Source: Ilumatobacter coccineus YM16-304 (GTDB lineage Bacteria > Actinomycetota > Acidimicrobiia > Acidimicrobiales > Ilumatobacteraceae). From it: a DNA stretch of 64,000 nt. The notes beneath the pieces were generated by a model that made no database searches, was not told the origin of the DNA, and worked only from the letters and a program-made list of their open reading frames with translations. The DNA lies in NCBI RefSeq assembly GCF_000348785.1, contig NC_020520.1, forward strand, positions 2,418,001 to 2,482,000, given 5' to 3'. The stretch's first letter is position 1, and the number at the start of each line of letters is the position of its first letter. The translations under genes were made by a program, and so were the position numbers. Positions 17,068 through 27,310 of the stretch are shown here, one piece after another.

Positions 17068-17291
17068 CCGACCTGGTCATCTCCATCCCGGATCACAAAG
17101 TTGATTACATCGCTCCGGGAGCAACGTAACCAACTCGCGCCTCGCTGGCCGCTACACCGACTGACCGACCTGGTCTTTTCCATCCCGGCTGAGCAAAGTT
17201 GGTTACATCGCTCCGGGAGCAACGTAACCAACTCGGATGGCGAAGTTGATTACATCGCTCCGGGAGCAACGTAACCAACTCTGCTCAGCCG
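17050..17291. repeat. Tandem duplication with nested palindromes between convergent genes
   Basis: A unit of about 97 bp starting in the last codons of the upstream gene (17050) recurs at 17147, including a copy of that gene's final residues and stop. Each unit ends with a hairpin: arms AGTTGRTTAC/GTAACCAACT around the core GCTCCGGGAGC, at 17099-17135, 17197-17233 and a third copy at 17244-17280. The last two are enclosed by outer arms CGGCTGAGCA (17187-17196) and TGCTCAGCCG (17282-17291); the latter overlaps the stop of the MFS gene. It may work as a bidirectional terminator. Confidence 0.9.
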
Positions 17292-18475
17292 CGGGCGTCG
17301 TCGGCGCGGACGAGGCGGCCGTGCGCATCGACGGGGAGCCCGTTGAGCAACGCCACGGCGATCGCCGAGCAGATGAAGCAGGCCCCGATCGCCCAGCGGT
17401 AGCTGTCGGTCTGGTCGATGATCCACCCGGCCGTCGGCGGTCCGATGAGGCCGCCGAGGCCCGGTCCGGTGTACAGCAGCCCGAGAATCGACCCCAGACC
17501 GGCTACGCCCATGCGATCGGAGATCACGATCGGGCCGAGGGCGACGAAACCGCCGTAGCCGACCCCGAGCACGAGCACGAAGACCACCAGCAGCGGATAC
17601 GACGCACCGGCGAAGAACCACACCACGAAACTGCAGCCCTGGATGATGAAGCAGGTTCGGTACAGGCGGAACGATCCGAACCTACGGACCAGCGATCCGA
17701 ATCCGATCCTCGACAGCACGCTCGACCCGCCCAGCACGCCGACCAGCACCGCAGCGGCGACCGAGCTGACGTCGCGCTCCTTCGCGTACTGGCCGACGAA
17801 CACGAACGGGACGAACAGCGACAGCCCGAGGAAGAACGCCGACACCAACACCTGCCGGAAGACCGGGCTGGCGGCGGCGTCGGCGAAGCGGGAGGGCTGC
17901 GGCGAACCGTCGCCCGGCGGACGGTCGACGAGCGGGATGCACAACAGCAGCACCGCGGCCCCGGCGAAGGCGAACACGACGTAGGTGTCACGCCAACCCC
18001 AGCGGTCGATGAGCGCGGCCGACAGCGGTGACAACACGAGGGTGCCGACGCCGATCCCGGCGACCGCCAACCCGACCGCCACGGCTCGCTGTCGATCGAA
18101 CCATCCGCCGACGACCGCGACCATCGGGACGTAGCCACAGGCCGCCGCCACACCGACTCCGGCGCCGTAGGTGACGTAGCCGAGGCCGAGCGAATCGACG
18201 CGGCTGGTGGCGAAGAGCCCGACGAACAGCGCGACGGCGCCGATGACCAGCACCAACCTCGGGCCGAACCGGTCGGACAACCGACCCGTGATGATGCCGA
18301 GCCAGAAGAACGAGAACGTCGTGATCCCGAAGATGACGGCGGTGGCGCTGCGCGCGGCACCGAACTCCTCGCTCATCGACTCGAAGAAGGCGCCGAAGCT
18401 GTAGGCGATGCCGAGTGTCGTCGCCGACGAGAAGAATGCTGCGACGACGGTCAGCCAAGCACGGCGTGAATCCAC
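17285..18475 (-). CDS. Major facilitator superfamily transporter, monocarboxylate-carrier-like
   Basis: A 396-residue membrane protein with 12 hydrophobic helices. The start FFSSATTLGIAYSFGAFFESM and the loop GRLSDRFGPRLV between helices 2 and 3 match the MFS signature, and the overall pattern resembles the oxalate/formate and monocarboxylate carrier branch (MCT-like). The central cytoplasmic loop around DRPPGDGSPQPS separates two six-helix halves. I chose GTG on the minus strand at 18475; codons upstream overlap the next gene's end and look non-coding. It lies 29 nt after an ABM-domain gene and probably shares its transcript. Substrate unknown. Confidence 0.85.
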   Translation of the reverse strand: MDSRRAWLTVVAAFFSSATTLGIAYSFGAFFESMSEEFGAARSATAVIFGITTFSFFWLGIITGRLSDRFGPRLVLVIGAVALFVGLFATSRVDSLGLGYVTYGAGVGVAAACGYVPMVAVVGGWFDRQRAVAVGLAVAGIGVGTLVLSPLSAALIDRWGWRDTYVVFAFAGAAVLLLCIPLVDRPPGDGSPQPSRFADAAASPVFRQVLVSAFFLGLSLFVPFVFVGQYAKERDVSSVAAAVLVGVLGGSSVLSRIGFGSLVRRFGSFRLYRTCFIIQGCSFVVWFFAGASYPLLVVFVLVLGVGYGGFVALGPIVISDRMGVAGLGSILGLLYTGPGLGGLIGPPTAGWIIDQTDSYRWAIGACFICSAIAVALLNGLPVDAHGRLVRADDARG

Positions 18476-18504
18476 GCCGTGCCGCTGATCGGCGTCGGGA
18501 GCGA

Positions 18505-18816
18505 TCAGATGTCGAGACCCTTCGCTGCGAGCGGCGTCATCAGCGTGATCTCGGGAGCGCCGGCGAGGAGTCCGCCGAACTTGCCCATCGCTGCCTTCAT
18601 CCCGTCGCCCTTGCCATGGATGGCGAGCGCTTCGCCGTCCTGGTACATCTCGAAGAAGTAGTAGACGCCGTCCTGGTCGTTGGCGCGGTGCGCGCTGTAG
18701 ATCTCGAGGCCGTCTTCTTCGACGGAGGCGTCGCACACGCCCTGGAGCACCGTTTCGAGTTCGTCGTTCTTGCCCTCGGCGGCGGTGAGCTTTGCAATCA
18801 GTGTGATCTTCGACAT
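18505..18816 (-). CDS. Antibiotic-biosynthesis-monooxygenase (ABM/YgiN-like) domain protein
   Basis: A 103-residue ferredoxin-fold dimeric protein. The order ITLIAKLTAAEGKNDELETVL, then EIYSAHRANDQDGVYYFFEMYQDGEAL, then HGKGDGM...FGGLLAGAP is that of ABM domain proteins. These include quinol monooxygenases and heme-degrading or purely structural members; no heme or quinone specificity can be read here. The start at 18816 gives the normal length, and the frame extended upstream is low-complexity Arg-rich. It is the first gene of a short minus-strand unit with the MFS carrier. Confidence 0.8.
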   Translation of the reverse strand: MSKITLIAKLTAAEGKNDELETVLQGVCDASVEEDGLEIYSAHRANDQDGVYYFFEMYQDGEALAIHGKGDGMKAAMGKFGGLLAGAPEITLMTPLAAKGLDI

Positions 18817-18833
18817 TCGCCGACAGTACCCAG

Positions 18834-19151
18834 TCAGGTCAGCGCGCCGAGTATCCAGAGTGTCGACATGGCGGCCACGAACGTCCAGATGAGGTTGCGA
18901 CGCCACACGGCGACACCGGCGGCGACCAGCAGCGCGGCGGCTTCGGCGAACTCGACGGAACCGACGCCATCGTCGCCGACGGCGAGGTTGACGGTGAGCG
19001 CAGCGAGCACGGCCGGCCCGACGTACTGCAACGACCGCTCGACCGACGCGGGGAGCGAGCGGTCGGCGAGCAGCAGGATCAGGCCGCCACGAGCCGCGTA
19101 CGTTCCCGCTGCAGCAACGAACAGCACGAAGAGGGCGCTCGACGTGCTCAC
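18834..19151 (-). CDS. azlD: Branched-chain amino acid exporter small subunit AzlD
   Basis: A 105-residue membrane protein with four hydrophobic helices. TYAARGGLILLL and LQYVGPAVLAALTV are AzlD hallmarks (YxxRxxxxxL...LxYVPPAxLAAL). With AzlC it forms a LIV-E family exporter of branched-chain amino acids; specificity is inferred from family members. The GTG start at 19151 overlaps the azlC stop by 4 nt, so the subunits are co-translated. Confidence 0.9.
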   Translation of the reverse strand: MSTSSALFVLFVAAAGTYAARGGLILLLADRSLPASVERSLQYVGPAVLAALTVNLAVGDDGVGSVEFAEAAALLVAAGVAVWRRNLIWTFVAAMSTLWILGALT

Positions 19152-19888
19152 GGTGTCACCTCGGCGTGCGGAGCGTCGGATTCGGGACGTGTGTCGCCGC
19201 TGCGCCGTGCCATCACCTGCTCGGCCACCGCTCCGGCGACGACACCCACGATCGCCCCGATCACGATGCCGACACGGTCACGCAGCCCGACGGCAGCGAG
19301 CGAGGTGAGGCCTCCGGCGAGCGCCGCCACGCCGGCGGGAACCCGGTTGATCGCGAAGAGCACCAACCCGGCGAACATGATCGGGGGAGCGAAGTCGAGC
19401 CGCCACGCTTCGGGCACCACGGGGCCGATGAGCATGCCGAGTGGCACGACGAGGTTCCACGTCAGGTAGAGGGCGAACGCAGCGGTCAGGTAGTAGCGCC
19501 GGAACGCCGCGGGGTCCTTGTCGACCTGCACGATCGACAAGGCGAACGCCTGGTCGACCAGCAGGAACGGCGCGAACCAGCGCATCCAGCGCGGCTGGGT
19601 TCTGAACACCGGTGCCAGCGCGGCGCTGTACATGACGTGGCGGGTGTTGATGACCAGCACGGCAGCGATGATCGCCCACAGCGATGCGGTGCCGGCGAGG
19701 GTGATCATGGCGAGCTGGGCGGCTCCGGCGAAGACGAGTGGGGCGCTGAGCCAGCCGATCCAACCCGGCATCGCCGACTCGGTGATCGCGAGACCGATGA
19801 CGAAACCGAACGGGATCGCCGGTATCAGCAGCGGGACGACGTCGGAGAGCGCGTCGCGATCGACGTGCTTCAGGGGGCCGCGAGTCAT
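19148..19888 (-). CDS. azlC: Branched-chain amino acid exporter large subunit AzlC
   Basis: A 246-residue membrane protein with AzlC character: VVPLLIPAIPFGFVIGLAITES, the motif FAGAAQLAMITLAG (relatives have (F/Y)AGAxQ), NTRHVMYSAAL, and WLVxDQxFAL-like FLLVDQAFAL. Together with AzlD it should export branched-chain or related amino acids from the cytosol. The ATG at 19888 is chosen since the preceding in-frame codons (to 19996) have no membrane-protein character. A Lrp-type regulator, often found beside azlCD, is not present. Confidence 0.9.
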   Translation of the reverse strand: MTRGPLKHVDRDALSDVVPLLIPAIPFGFVIGLAITESAMPGWIGWLSAPLVFAGAAQLAMITLAGTASLWAIIAAVLVINTRHVMYSAALAPVFRTQPRWMRWFAPFLLVDQAFALSIVQVDKDPAAFRRYYLTAAFALYLTWNLVVPLGMLIGPVVPEAWRLDFAPPIMFAGLVLFAINRVPAGVAALAGGLTSLAAVGLRDRVGIVIGAIVGVVAGAVAEQVMARRSGDTRPESDAPHAEVTP

Positions 19889-19992
19889 GACGGCGACGCT
19901 ACCGACGCACCGGAGGCGCAGCGGCGTGGTTTCGGACAGACCTGGTGTTGTGACTGCCACGCACGCGACGCAGCGTGACCGCAGCGAGGTCG

Positions 19993-20024
19993 GCACCCCG
20001 GTCGGGGCTCACCGACCGGGGTGC
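19993..20024 (-). terminator. Perfect 13-bp hairpin downstream of the S9 peptidase gene
   Basis: Arms 19993-20005 and 20012-20024 pair perfectly around a GGCTCA loop. It begins 12 nt beyond the peptidase stop codon (minus strand). No T run follows. Confidence 0.6.
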
Positions 20025-20035
20025 GCGGCGCCGTG

Positions 20036-22027
<1,992 letters not shown>

Positions 22028-22136
22028 TCCCGCGAAGGTACTGGCAACGGCGAGGTGCGAAACGCGCGTGTGATGAACTGGCAACAGGCCAGCCAGGGAA
22101 TCCCGCGAGTCGACGTCGGCCTGGCATGATCGCTGG

Positions 22137-22877
22137 GTGCCGGAACTCCCCGCTGTCGAACTCCTGCCCCTCCCGTCCGCCGGTCGCGTGTACACCGATC
22201 GGCGCAAGGTTCGACTCGGCGACGTCGATCGGCGGGGCCGCCTCCGCCTCGATGCCACGGCGCGCTACCTGCAGGACATCGCCACCGACGACGCCTCCGA
22301 CGCCGATCTCGACCGCCGGTTCGGCTGGCTCGTGCGCCGCACACTGATCGAGACGACCACCCCGGCGATGCTCGGCGAGACCGTCGATGTCGCCACCTGG
22401 TGCACCGGTCTCGGTCGGAGTTGGGCCGAGCGCCGCAGTTCGATCTCGGGTGAACGCGGTGCTCGTATCGACACGGTGAGCCTCTGGGTGCAGATCGACG
22501 TCGCCACCGGCAAGCCGTCACGTGTCGTCGACGACTTCCGGTCGGCGTATGGCCAGGCCGCAGCGGGTCGCACCGTGTCGGCGCGTCTGTCGGTGCCCCC
22601 ACCCGACGGCGACGAGCGGCGGGAGCCGTGGACGATCCGGCGGACGGATCTCGATCCGTTCGAACACGTCAACAACGCGGCGAACTGGGAGTTCGTCGAG
22701 CACGCGGCAGCGCTCGACGAGAGCGGCCGCGTCGGCCGTGCCGAGATGGAGTATCTGCAACCCGTGGTGCTCGCCGACGACGTCGCCGTGTGCGGTCCGG
22801 CCGACGGGGGAGCCGGCAACTATCACCTGGTACGGGGAGACGATGTGCTCTCGGCCGCTCGGTGGACGCCGAGCTGA
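22137..22877 (+). CDS. Acyl-ACP thioesterase-like double-hotdog protein
   Basis: A 246-residue protein built of two hotdog units. The first carries RRKVRLGDVDRRGRLRLDATARYLQDIATDDA, typical of bacterial acyl-ACP thioesterases (FatA/FatB family). The second contains DPFEHVNNAANWEF, matching the DxNxHVNN active-site loop in which Asn and His act together with an acidic residue. It should release fatty acids from ACP or CoA; chain length is unknown. The start is GTG 22137, close to a CATGAT box, so the transcript may be leaderless. It converges with selD. Confidence 0.85.
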   Translation: MPELPAVELLPLPSAGRVYTDRRKVRLGDVDRRGRLRLDATARYLQDIATDDASDADLDRRFGWLVRRTLIETTTPAMLGETVDVATWCTGLGRSWAERRSSISGERGARIDTVSLWVQIDVATGKPSRVVDDFRSAYGQAAAGRTVSARLSVPPPDGDERREPWTIRRTDLDPFEHVNNAANWEFVEHAAALDESGRVGRAEMEYLQPVVLADDVAVCGPADGGAGNYHLVRGDDVLSAARWTPS

Positions 22878-22922
22878 GACGGGCCGCGGCGAGCCGCCTG
22901 GAGCGGTGGAGCAGCGGAGCGG

Positions 22923-23972
22923 TCAGCGGAGCGTGACGCCGGCGCCCGCGGTGCCGGGTGCTGACGTCGTGCCGATGACCGCGGCGGTGTGTCCGCTCGA
23001 CGCGAGTTCGGCGAGGATGCCCTCGGTCTCCGACGGATCGACGCCGAACACGAGACCACCGGAGGTCTGCGCATCGGCGATCAACAGTTGAGCGAGCTCG
23101 TCGTGGTCACCGGCGTCGAGCAGTTCGGAGCCCCACAGCAGGTTGCGACGGCTGCCGCCCGGCATGATGCCGTTGGCGGCGTGGGTCGTGGCCCCGGGAA
23201 GGAACGGGATCGACTCGAACACGATCTCGCTGCGCACGTCGGATTCGAGCGACATGCGACCGAGATGGCCGAGCAGCCCGAAGCCGGTCACGTCGGTACA
23301 ACCGGTGACCCCGGCAGCGGAGGCCAGGCGTGCACCGATGTCGTTGAGTCGGGTCATCGACGCCACAGCACCGGCCGCTTCGTCGTCGGTGGCGACACCG
23401 GCCTTGATCGCCGTGGTGAGCACGCCGATACCGAGCGGCTTGGTGAGAAGGAGGTCCTGCCCCGGCTTCAGGCCGGCGTTGGTGAGGATGCGATCGGGAT
23501 GCACCTCGCCCGTGACCGACATGCCGTACTTCGGCTCGGGATCGTCGATGGTGTGCCCGCCGACGATGACGAATCCAGCCGCGGTGGCGATGTCTTGTCC
23601 GCCGGCCAACACCTCGCCGAGGAGCTCGGTCGAGAGCGCGTCGGAGTTCCAGCCCACCAGGTTGAGCGCGAAGAGCGGGCGCGCACCCATGGCGTAGATG
23701 TCGGACACGCTGTTGGCTGCGGCCACTCGGCCCCAGGTGCGCGAGTCGTCGACCACCGGTGTGATGAAGTCGGCGGTGGAGACGAGTGCTCGATCGTCGT
23801 CGAGCTTCCACACCGCGGCGTCGTCGCCGGTGTCGGGGCCGACGAGGAGCTCGTCGGGATGTTCGGATTGCAGGTGACGCACGACGTGCGCCAGCTCGCC
23901 CGGGGCGAGCTTGCAGCCTCAACCAGCTCCGTGGCTGAACTGCGTCAATCGTGCGATCTCACTTCCGCTCAT
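22923..23972 (-). CDS. selD: Selenide, water dikinase SelD containing selenocysteine (in-frame UGA)
   Basis: SelD makes selenophosphate from selenide and ATP for selenocysteine and selenouridine synthesis. Reading from ATG 23972 the frame meets a TGA at 23919-23921 (codon 18) and then continues open to 22923, for 349 residues. The context HGAG-U-GCKLAPGEL is the universal SelD active-site motif, normally GxG(C/U)GCK, so the TGA stands at the catalytic Cys/Sec position. A perfect ribosome-binding site GGAGGTGA (23977-23984) precedes the ATG, and a stem-loop follows the TGA. Starting at GTG 23882 instead would remove the catalytic residue and the Lys. The later ATP-binding pattern GPDTGDDAAVW is intact. 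Confidence 0.93.
23889..23921 (-). promoter_or_regulatory. Candidate bacterial SECIS element in selD
   Basis: Directly after the UGA (8 nt later) the mRNA can form GCTCGCC-CCG-GGCGAGC, a perfect 7-bp stem with a 3-nt loop (23894-23910), extended by weaker outer pairs. The position fits bacterial SECIS elements, which lie just 3' of the UGA and bind SelB. Confidence 0.6.
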
Positions 23973-24072
23973 CGTGTCACCTCCATTCGTCGTCTCGGCT
24001 GCTGCGACGACCGACAAGGTATCGGCTGCACAGCGCAGGCCTCGCCCCATCGGTCGCTCGTGTGGAGTCTGG

Positions 24073-25572
24073 TCAGATGCCGTAGACCTCGGCCGTCGTG
24101 GCCTCGAGGTGATGCAGGAACGGCTCGCTCGACAGCGGTCGGCCGGTGGCCTGCTGGACGATCTGGTCGGCGCTGAGCGAACGGCCGTGGCGGTGCACGT
24201 TGTCGCGGAGCCAGCCGAGCAGCGGGGCGAAGTCACCCGAGCTGATCTTGCCGGGGAGGTCGTCGATCGCGTCGCCCGCGGCGTCGAAGAGTTGGGCGGC
24301 GATGAGGTTGCCGAGGGTGTACGTCGGGAAGTAACCGATGCTGCCCATCGCCCAGTGGATGTCTTGCAGCACGCCGTCAGCGACCGATTCGGGGCGGATA
24401 CCGAGCAGGTCCTGATAGGTGGACGCCCACAGTTCGGGCAGATCGCGCACCGCGACGTCGCCGCTCGTGATCTGGCGCTCGATGTCGAAGCGAGCGACGA
24501 TGTGCAGGTTGTACGTGGCCTCGTCGGCTTCGACACGGATGAACGACGGCGTGACGGTGTGCATTGCCTTGTACATCGCGTCGACGGTCACACCGGACGC
24601 CGCGGGGAACCGCTCGACGAACTTCGGCAGCGCCCACGTCCAGAACTCCTTCGACCGGCCCACCTGGTTCTCCCAGAGCCGTGACTGGCTCTCGTGGATG
24701 CCGAGCGACGTCGCCTGCCCGATCGGGGTGTTGGCGTGCTCCGCCGGGAGGCCCTGTTCGTACATGGCGTGACCTGCTTCGTGCATGATGCCGAAGAGCC
24801 CGGAGCGGAAGTCGTCGGGCTCGCTGCGCCACGTGATGCGCACGTCGCCCGGGCCGAACCCGGTGGTGAACGGGTGTGTCGACACGTCGAGGCGTCCGGA
24901 GTCGAAGTCGTAGCCGAGGGCCGTGGCGACCATCGTGCCGAACTCCTCCTGCAGCGCTTCGGGGAAGTCGCCCTTCGCCGGTGACTCGTCGACGACGACG
25001 CCGCTGTCGGCGACCTGCTTGATGAGTGGCGACAACTCGTCGCGCAGATCGGCGAACAGGGGAGCGAGTTCGGCCTCGGTCGCTCCCGGTTCGTAGGCGT
25101 CGAGCAGCGCGTCGTACGGGTGGTTGGCGACCCCGGCATCGACCAGCGCCGCGGCCTCCTGCTTGGTCAGTTCGAGCACCTCGCCGAGCACCGGCTCGAA
25201 CGCGTTGAAGTCGGCGTCGGCTCGGGCCTGCTGCCAGATCGCGAGGGCGCGGCTCTGCGTCTCGGCGATACGCCGGGCGATGTCGCCGGGAATGGCGGTC
25301 GCACGACGGACGGTGCGCCGAGCTTCACGGATCTGCGCGGCGAGCACCGGGTCGTCGCCAACGGCCTCGGCGGCCGACTCGATCGCTTCCGCGAGCGCCG
25401 GATCGGTGAGCTTGTCGTGATGGATGCCGGCGAGCACCGAGAGCGCCTGACCGCGCGAGGCGTGCCCGTTGCGGGGCATCTTCGTCTCCTGGTCCCAGCT
25501 GAGCACCGCAGCGGCAGATCCAACGGCCGAGATGTCGGCCCACTTCGCGAAAAGGGTCTCGGTCGGAGTCAT
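24073..25572 (-). CDS. M32 family metallocarboxypeptidase (thermostable carboxypeptidase 1 type)
   Basis: A 499-residue, mostly helical zinc carboxypeptidase. The zinc motif HEAGH lies near residues 263-267, followed by HESQSR and by RVEADEATYNLH, the two further signatures that define family M32. SWDQETKMP near the N-terminus is also conserved in the family. It removes C-terminal residues from peptides in the cytosol. There is no signal peptide. The start at 25572 fits the family N-terminus. It lies 70 nt downstream of the hydroxylase gene and 100 nt upstream of selD on the same strand and may share a transcript with them. Confidence 0.94.
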   Translation of the reverse strand: MTPTETLFAKWADISAVGSAAAVLSWDQETKMPRNGHASRGQALSVLAGIHHDKLTDPALAEAIESAAEAVGDDPVLAAQIREARRTVRRATAIPGDIARRIAETQSRALAIWQQARADADFNAFEPVLGEVLELTKQEAAALVDAGVANHPYDALLDAYEPGATEAELAPLFADLRDELSPLIKQVADSGVVVDESPAKGDFPEALQEEFGTMVATALGYDFDSGRLDVSTHPFTTGFGPGDVRITWRSEPDDFRSGLFGIMHEAGHAMYEQGLPAEHANTPIGQATSLGIHESQSRLWENQVGRSKEFWTWALPKFVERFPAASGVTVDAMYKAMHTVTPSFIRVEADEATYNLHIVARFDIERQITSGDVAVRDLPELWASTYQDLLGIRPESVADGVLQDIHWAMGSIGYFPTYTLGNLIAAQLFDAAGDAIDDLPGKISSGDFAPLLGWLRDNVHRHGRSLSADQIVQQATGRPLSSEPFLHHLEATTAEVYGI

Positions 25573-25642
25573 CGGCCGAATCGTACCGACGGCATCGAAC
25601 ACGCCGTCACCGCACGGAGCGCCGTCGGGCGAGTGGCGGGAG

Positions 25643-26326
25643 TCAGCGGCGGGCGCGGCCCGGTGGGCGCTTGCCGGCCGGGCGGGTGCGAGCAGCCTGA
25701 TACGGCTCGGCGCGGAACCAGAGGTTGCAGGCCCACTTCTCGCCGCCCCACACGGGCGACCCACCGTGGAGCGCCTTGGGGTGGCGTGTCATCTCGGTGA
25801 GCGTTGGATCCTTCACGTTGTGGAAGATGACCATGCGACCCGGTTTGGCCTCGACCTCGATGTCGAGCTTCGGGAAGATCGTGCCGCCACCGTCGTCGAC
25901 CTCGTTGAGATAGCAGAGCGCCGTCACCAGACGCTGTCCGCCCTTCGCCGTGCGCTGCTTGCCCTTCTCGGTGTTCATGTCCCAGCCGTCGAAGTGCGGC
26001 CGGTACTGCTGCGTCTCGGCGTAGTGCACGACCTGGAGCGACTCGGCGTGCTTCACCGGGATGCCGACGAGGTTGCTCACCCGCTTGACCAGGCCGCGCA
26101 CGATCGGCGTCTGGTCGTGTTTGACCCAACACACCGAACCGGTTCGCCCGTCGCTCTGCTTGGCCTCGCCGACGGCGCTCACCAGTGCTTCCTTCGTGTT
26201 GCCCTGGGCCTGGCCGATGATGTGGAGGCGTTCGGTCTCGGTGACGTAGTCGTCGATGACCTGGACGATCGGATCGTCGGAGATCTGTTCGCCGAGGTGA
26301 TACCGCTCCTTCAGACGTACTGCCAT
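25643..26326 (-). CDS. 2-oxoglutarate/Fe(II)-dependent oxygenase, prolyl 4-hydroxylase-like
   Basis: A 227-residue double-stranded beta-helix enzyme. The iron ligands HxD are in YRPHFDGWD, and the distal His and 2-oxoglutarate-binding Lys are in LHGGSPVWGGEKWACNLWFR, the classical P4H pattern. GGGTIFPKL and PGRMVIFHN are conserved strand segments of the family. It should hydroxylate proline in a protein or peptide; the target is unknown. The C-terminal ~20 residues are basic (Arg/Lys/Pro-rich), an addition not needed for the fold. It is the first gene of a minus-strand run with the carboxypeptidase. The SDR gene is 18 nt upstream on the same strand. Confidence 0.9.
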   Translation of the reverse strand: MAVRLKERYHLGEQISDDPIVQVIDDYVTETERLHIIGQAQGNTKEALVSAVGEAKQSDGRTGSVCWVKHDQTPIVRGLVKRVSNLVGIPVKHAESLQVVHYAETQQYRPHFDGWDMNTEKGKQRTAKGGQRLVTALCYLNEVDDGGGTIFPKLDIEVEAKPGRMVIFHNVKDPTLTEMTRHPKALHGGSPVWGGEKWACNLWFRAEPYQAARTRPAGKRPPGRARR

Positions 26327-26344
26327 CGGTTCAGTATCGCGCGG

Positions 26345-27166
26345 TCACGCGAGCGTGCTGATGCCACCGTCGACCGGAATCGTGGCGCCCGAGGTGTACG
26401 CCCCGGCTCGGCTGGCGAGGAAGATGACCGTGCCCGCGATGTCTTCGGCGGTGCCGACTCGACCGCGCGGGTTCGCTCCCTCGACCATCTTCTTGCTGTC
26501 GGGATCGGCGAGCATGTAGGCCATCATCTTCGACTCGAACGGACCCGGGGCGATCGAGTTGACCGTGATGTTGCGACCCACGATGTGCGCGCCGAGATGG
26601 CGGGCGAGCATGTGGATACCGGCCTTGGCCGCCGAGTAGCTGTAGTTGTCGCCGATCGGCACGCGGATGCCGTCGATCGAACCGATCATGATCACGCGAC
26701 CCGGATCGTCGGCGGTCGCCCCGGCTTCGAGCTGCGGGAGCAACGCCTGCGTCAGCATGAACGGCGCACGCACGTTGACGTTCATGACCTTGTCGAATCC
26801 CTCCTCGGGGAACTCGCCGAGCGGTGCGCCCCACGCCGCACCGGCGTTGTTGACGAGCAGGTCGATCTGGCTCTCCTGCGCGGTCACCGCGGCGACGAAC
26901 GAATCGATGCCCTCCTGCGTCGAGATGTCGGCCGGGATCGAGATGCACTCACCCAGCTCCGAGAGTTCGGCGGCAGCGGCATCGCAGGCCGCGGCCTTGC
27001 GAGCGGTGATGTAGACCTTGACGCCGTTCGACACGAGGCCGGCGGCGATCATGAAGCCGATACCGCGCGATCCGCCGGTGACCACAGCGACCTTGCCCTG
27101 CAGCCCGAACAGGTTGCTGACGTGGAGGTCGGAGGTGCCGGTGGAACGGAAGGTGTTGTCGCTCAT
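26345..27166 (-). CDS. Short-chain dehydrogenase/reductase (SDR)
   Basis: A 273-residue classical SDR. After a short N-terminal extension it reads LFGLQGKVAVVTGGSRGIG (coenzyme site TGGSRGIG), then NNAG, Ser in IGSIDG and Tyr/Lys in YSAAK. Arg in TARK after strand two suggests NADP(H). The C-terminus IPVDGGI is typical of the FabG/gluconate-5-dehydrogenase branch. The start at 27166 is chosen for its ATG just before the extension; the frame is open another 45 codons, but these lie in the promoter region shared with the divergent DUF2855 gene. Substrate unknown. Confidence 0.88.
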   Translation of the reverse strand: MSDNTFRSTGTSDLHVSNLFGLQGKVAVVTGGSRGIGFMIAAGLVSNGVKVYITARKAAACDAAAAELSELGECISIPADISTQEGIDSFVAAVTAQESQIDLLVNNAGAAWGAPLGEFPEEGFDKVMNVNVRAPFMLTQALLPQLEAGATADDPGRVIMIGSIDGIRVPIGDNYSYSAAKAGIHMLARHLGAHIVGRNITVNSIAPGPFESKMMAYMLADPDSKKMVEGANPRGRVGTAEDIAGTVIFLASRAGAYTSGATIPVDGGISTLA

Positions 27167-27310
27167 CGCATGTGTGTAGCCGCTCCGAGCGTTCCGGTCC
27201 GAATTCCGACCGGCCGATCGACACCCGACGGTTGTCGATTCGGGCGTCGTGTTCGGCCCTGCAGCCGAACGTCGCCGCACTTCTCCTCTCGCATCGGGCA
27301 TGCTGGCGGG

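Noticed and set aside
17050-17291. An insertion sequence end or integron attachment site at the hairpin cluster
   Set aside because: No transposase or integrase gene is nearby, there is no target-site duplication, and the copies are tandem duplications that include the gene end.
22923-23882. selD as a shorter gene starting at GTG 23882
   Set aside because: That start lacks a ribosome-binding site and deletes the catalytic Sec/Cys and the conserved Lys, whereas ATG 23972 has a perfect one.
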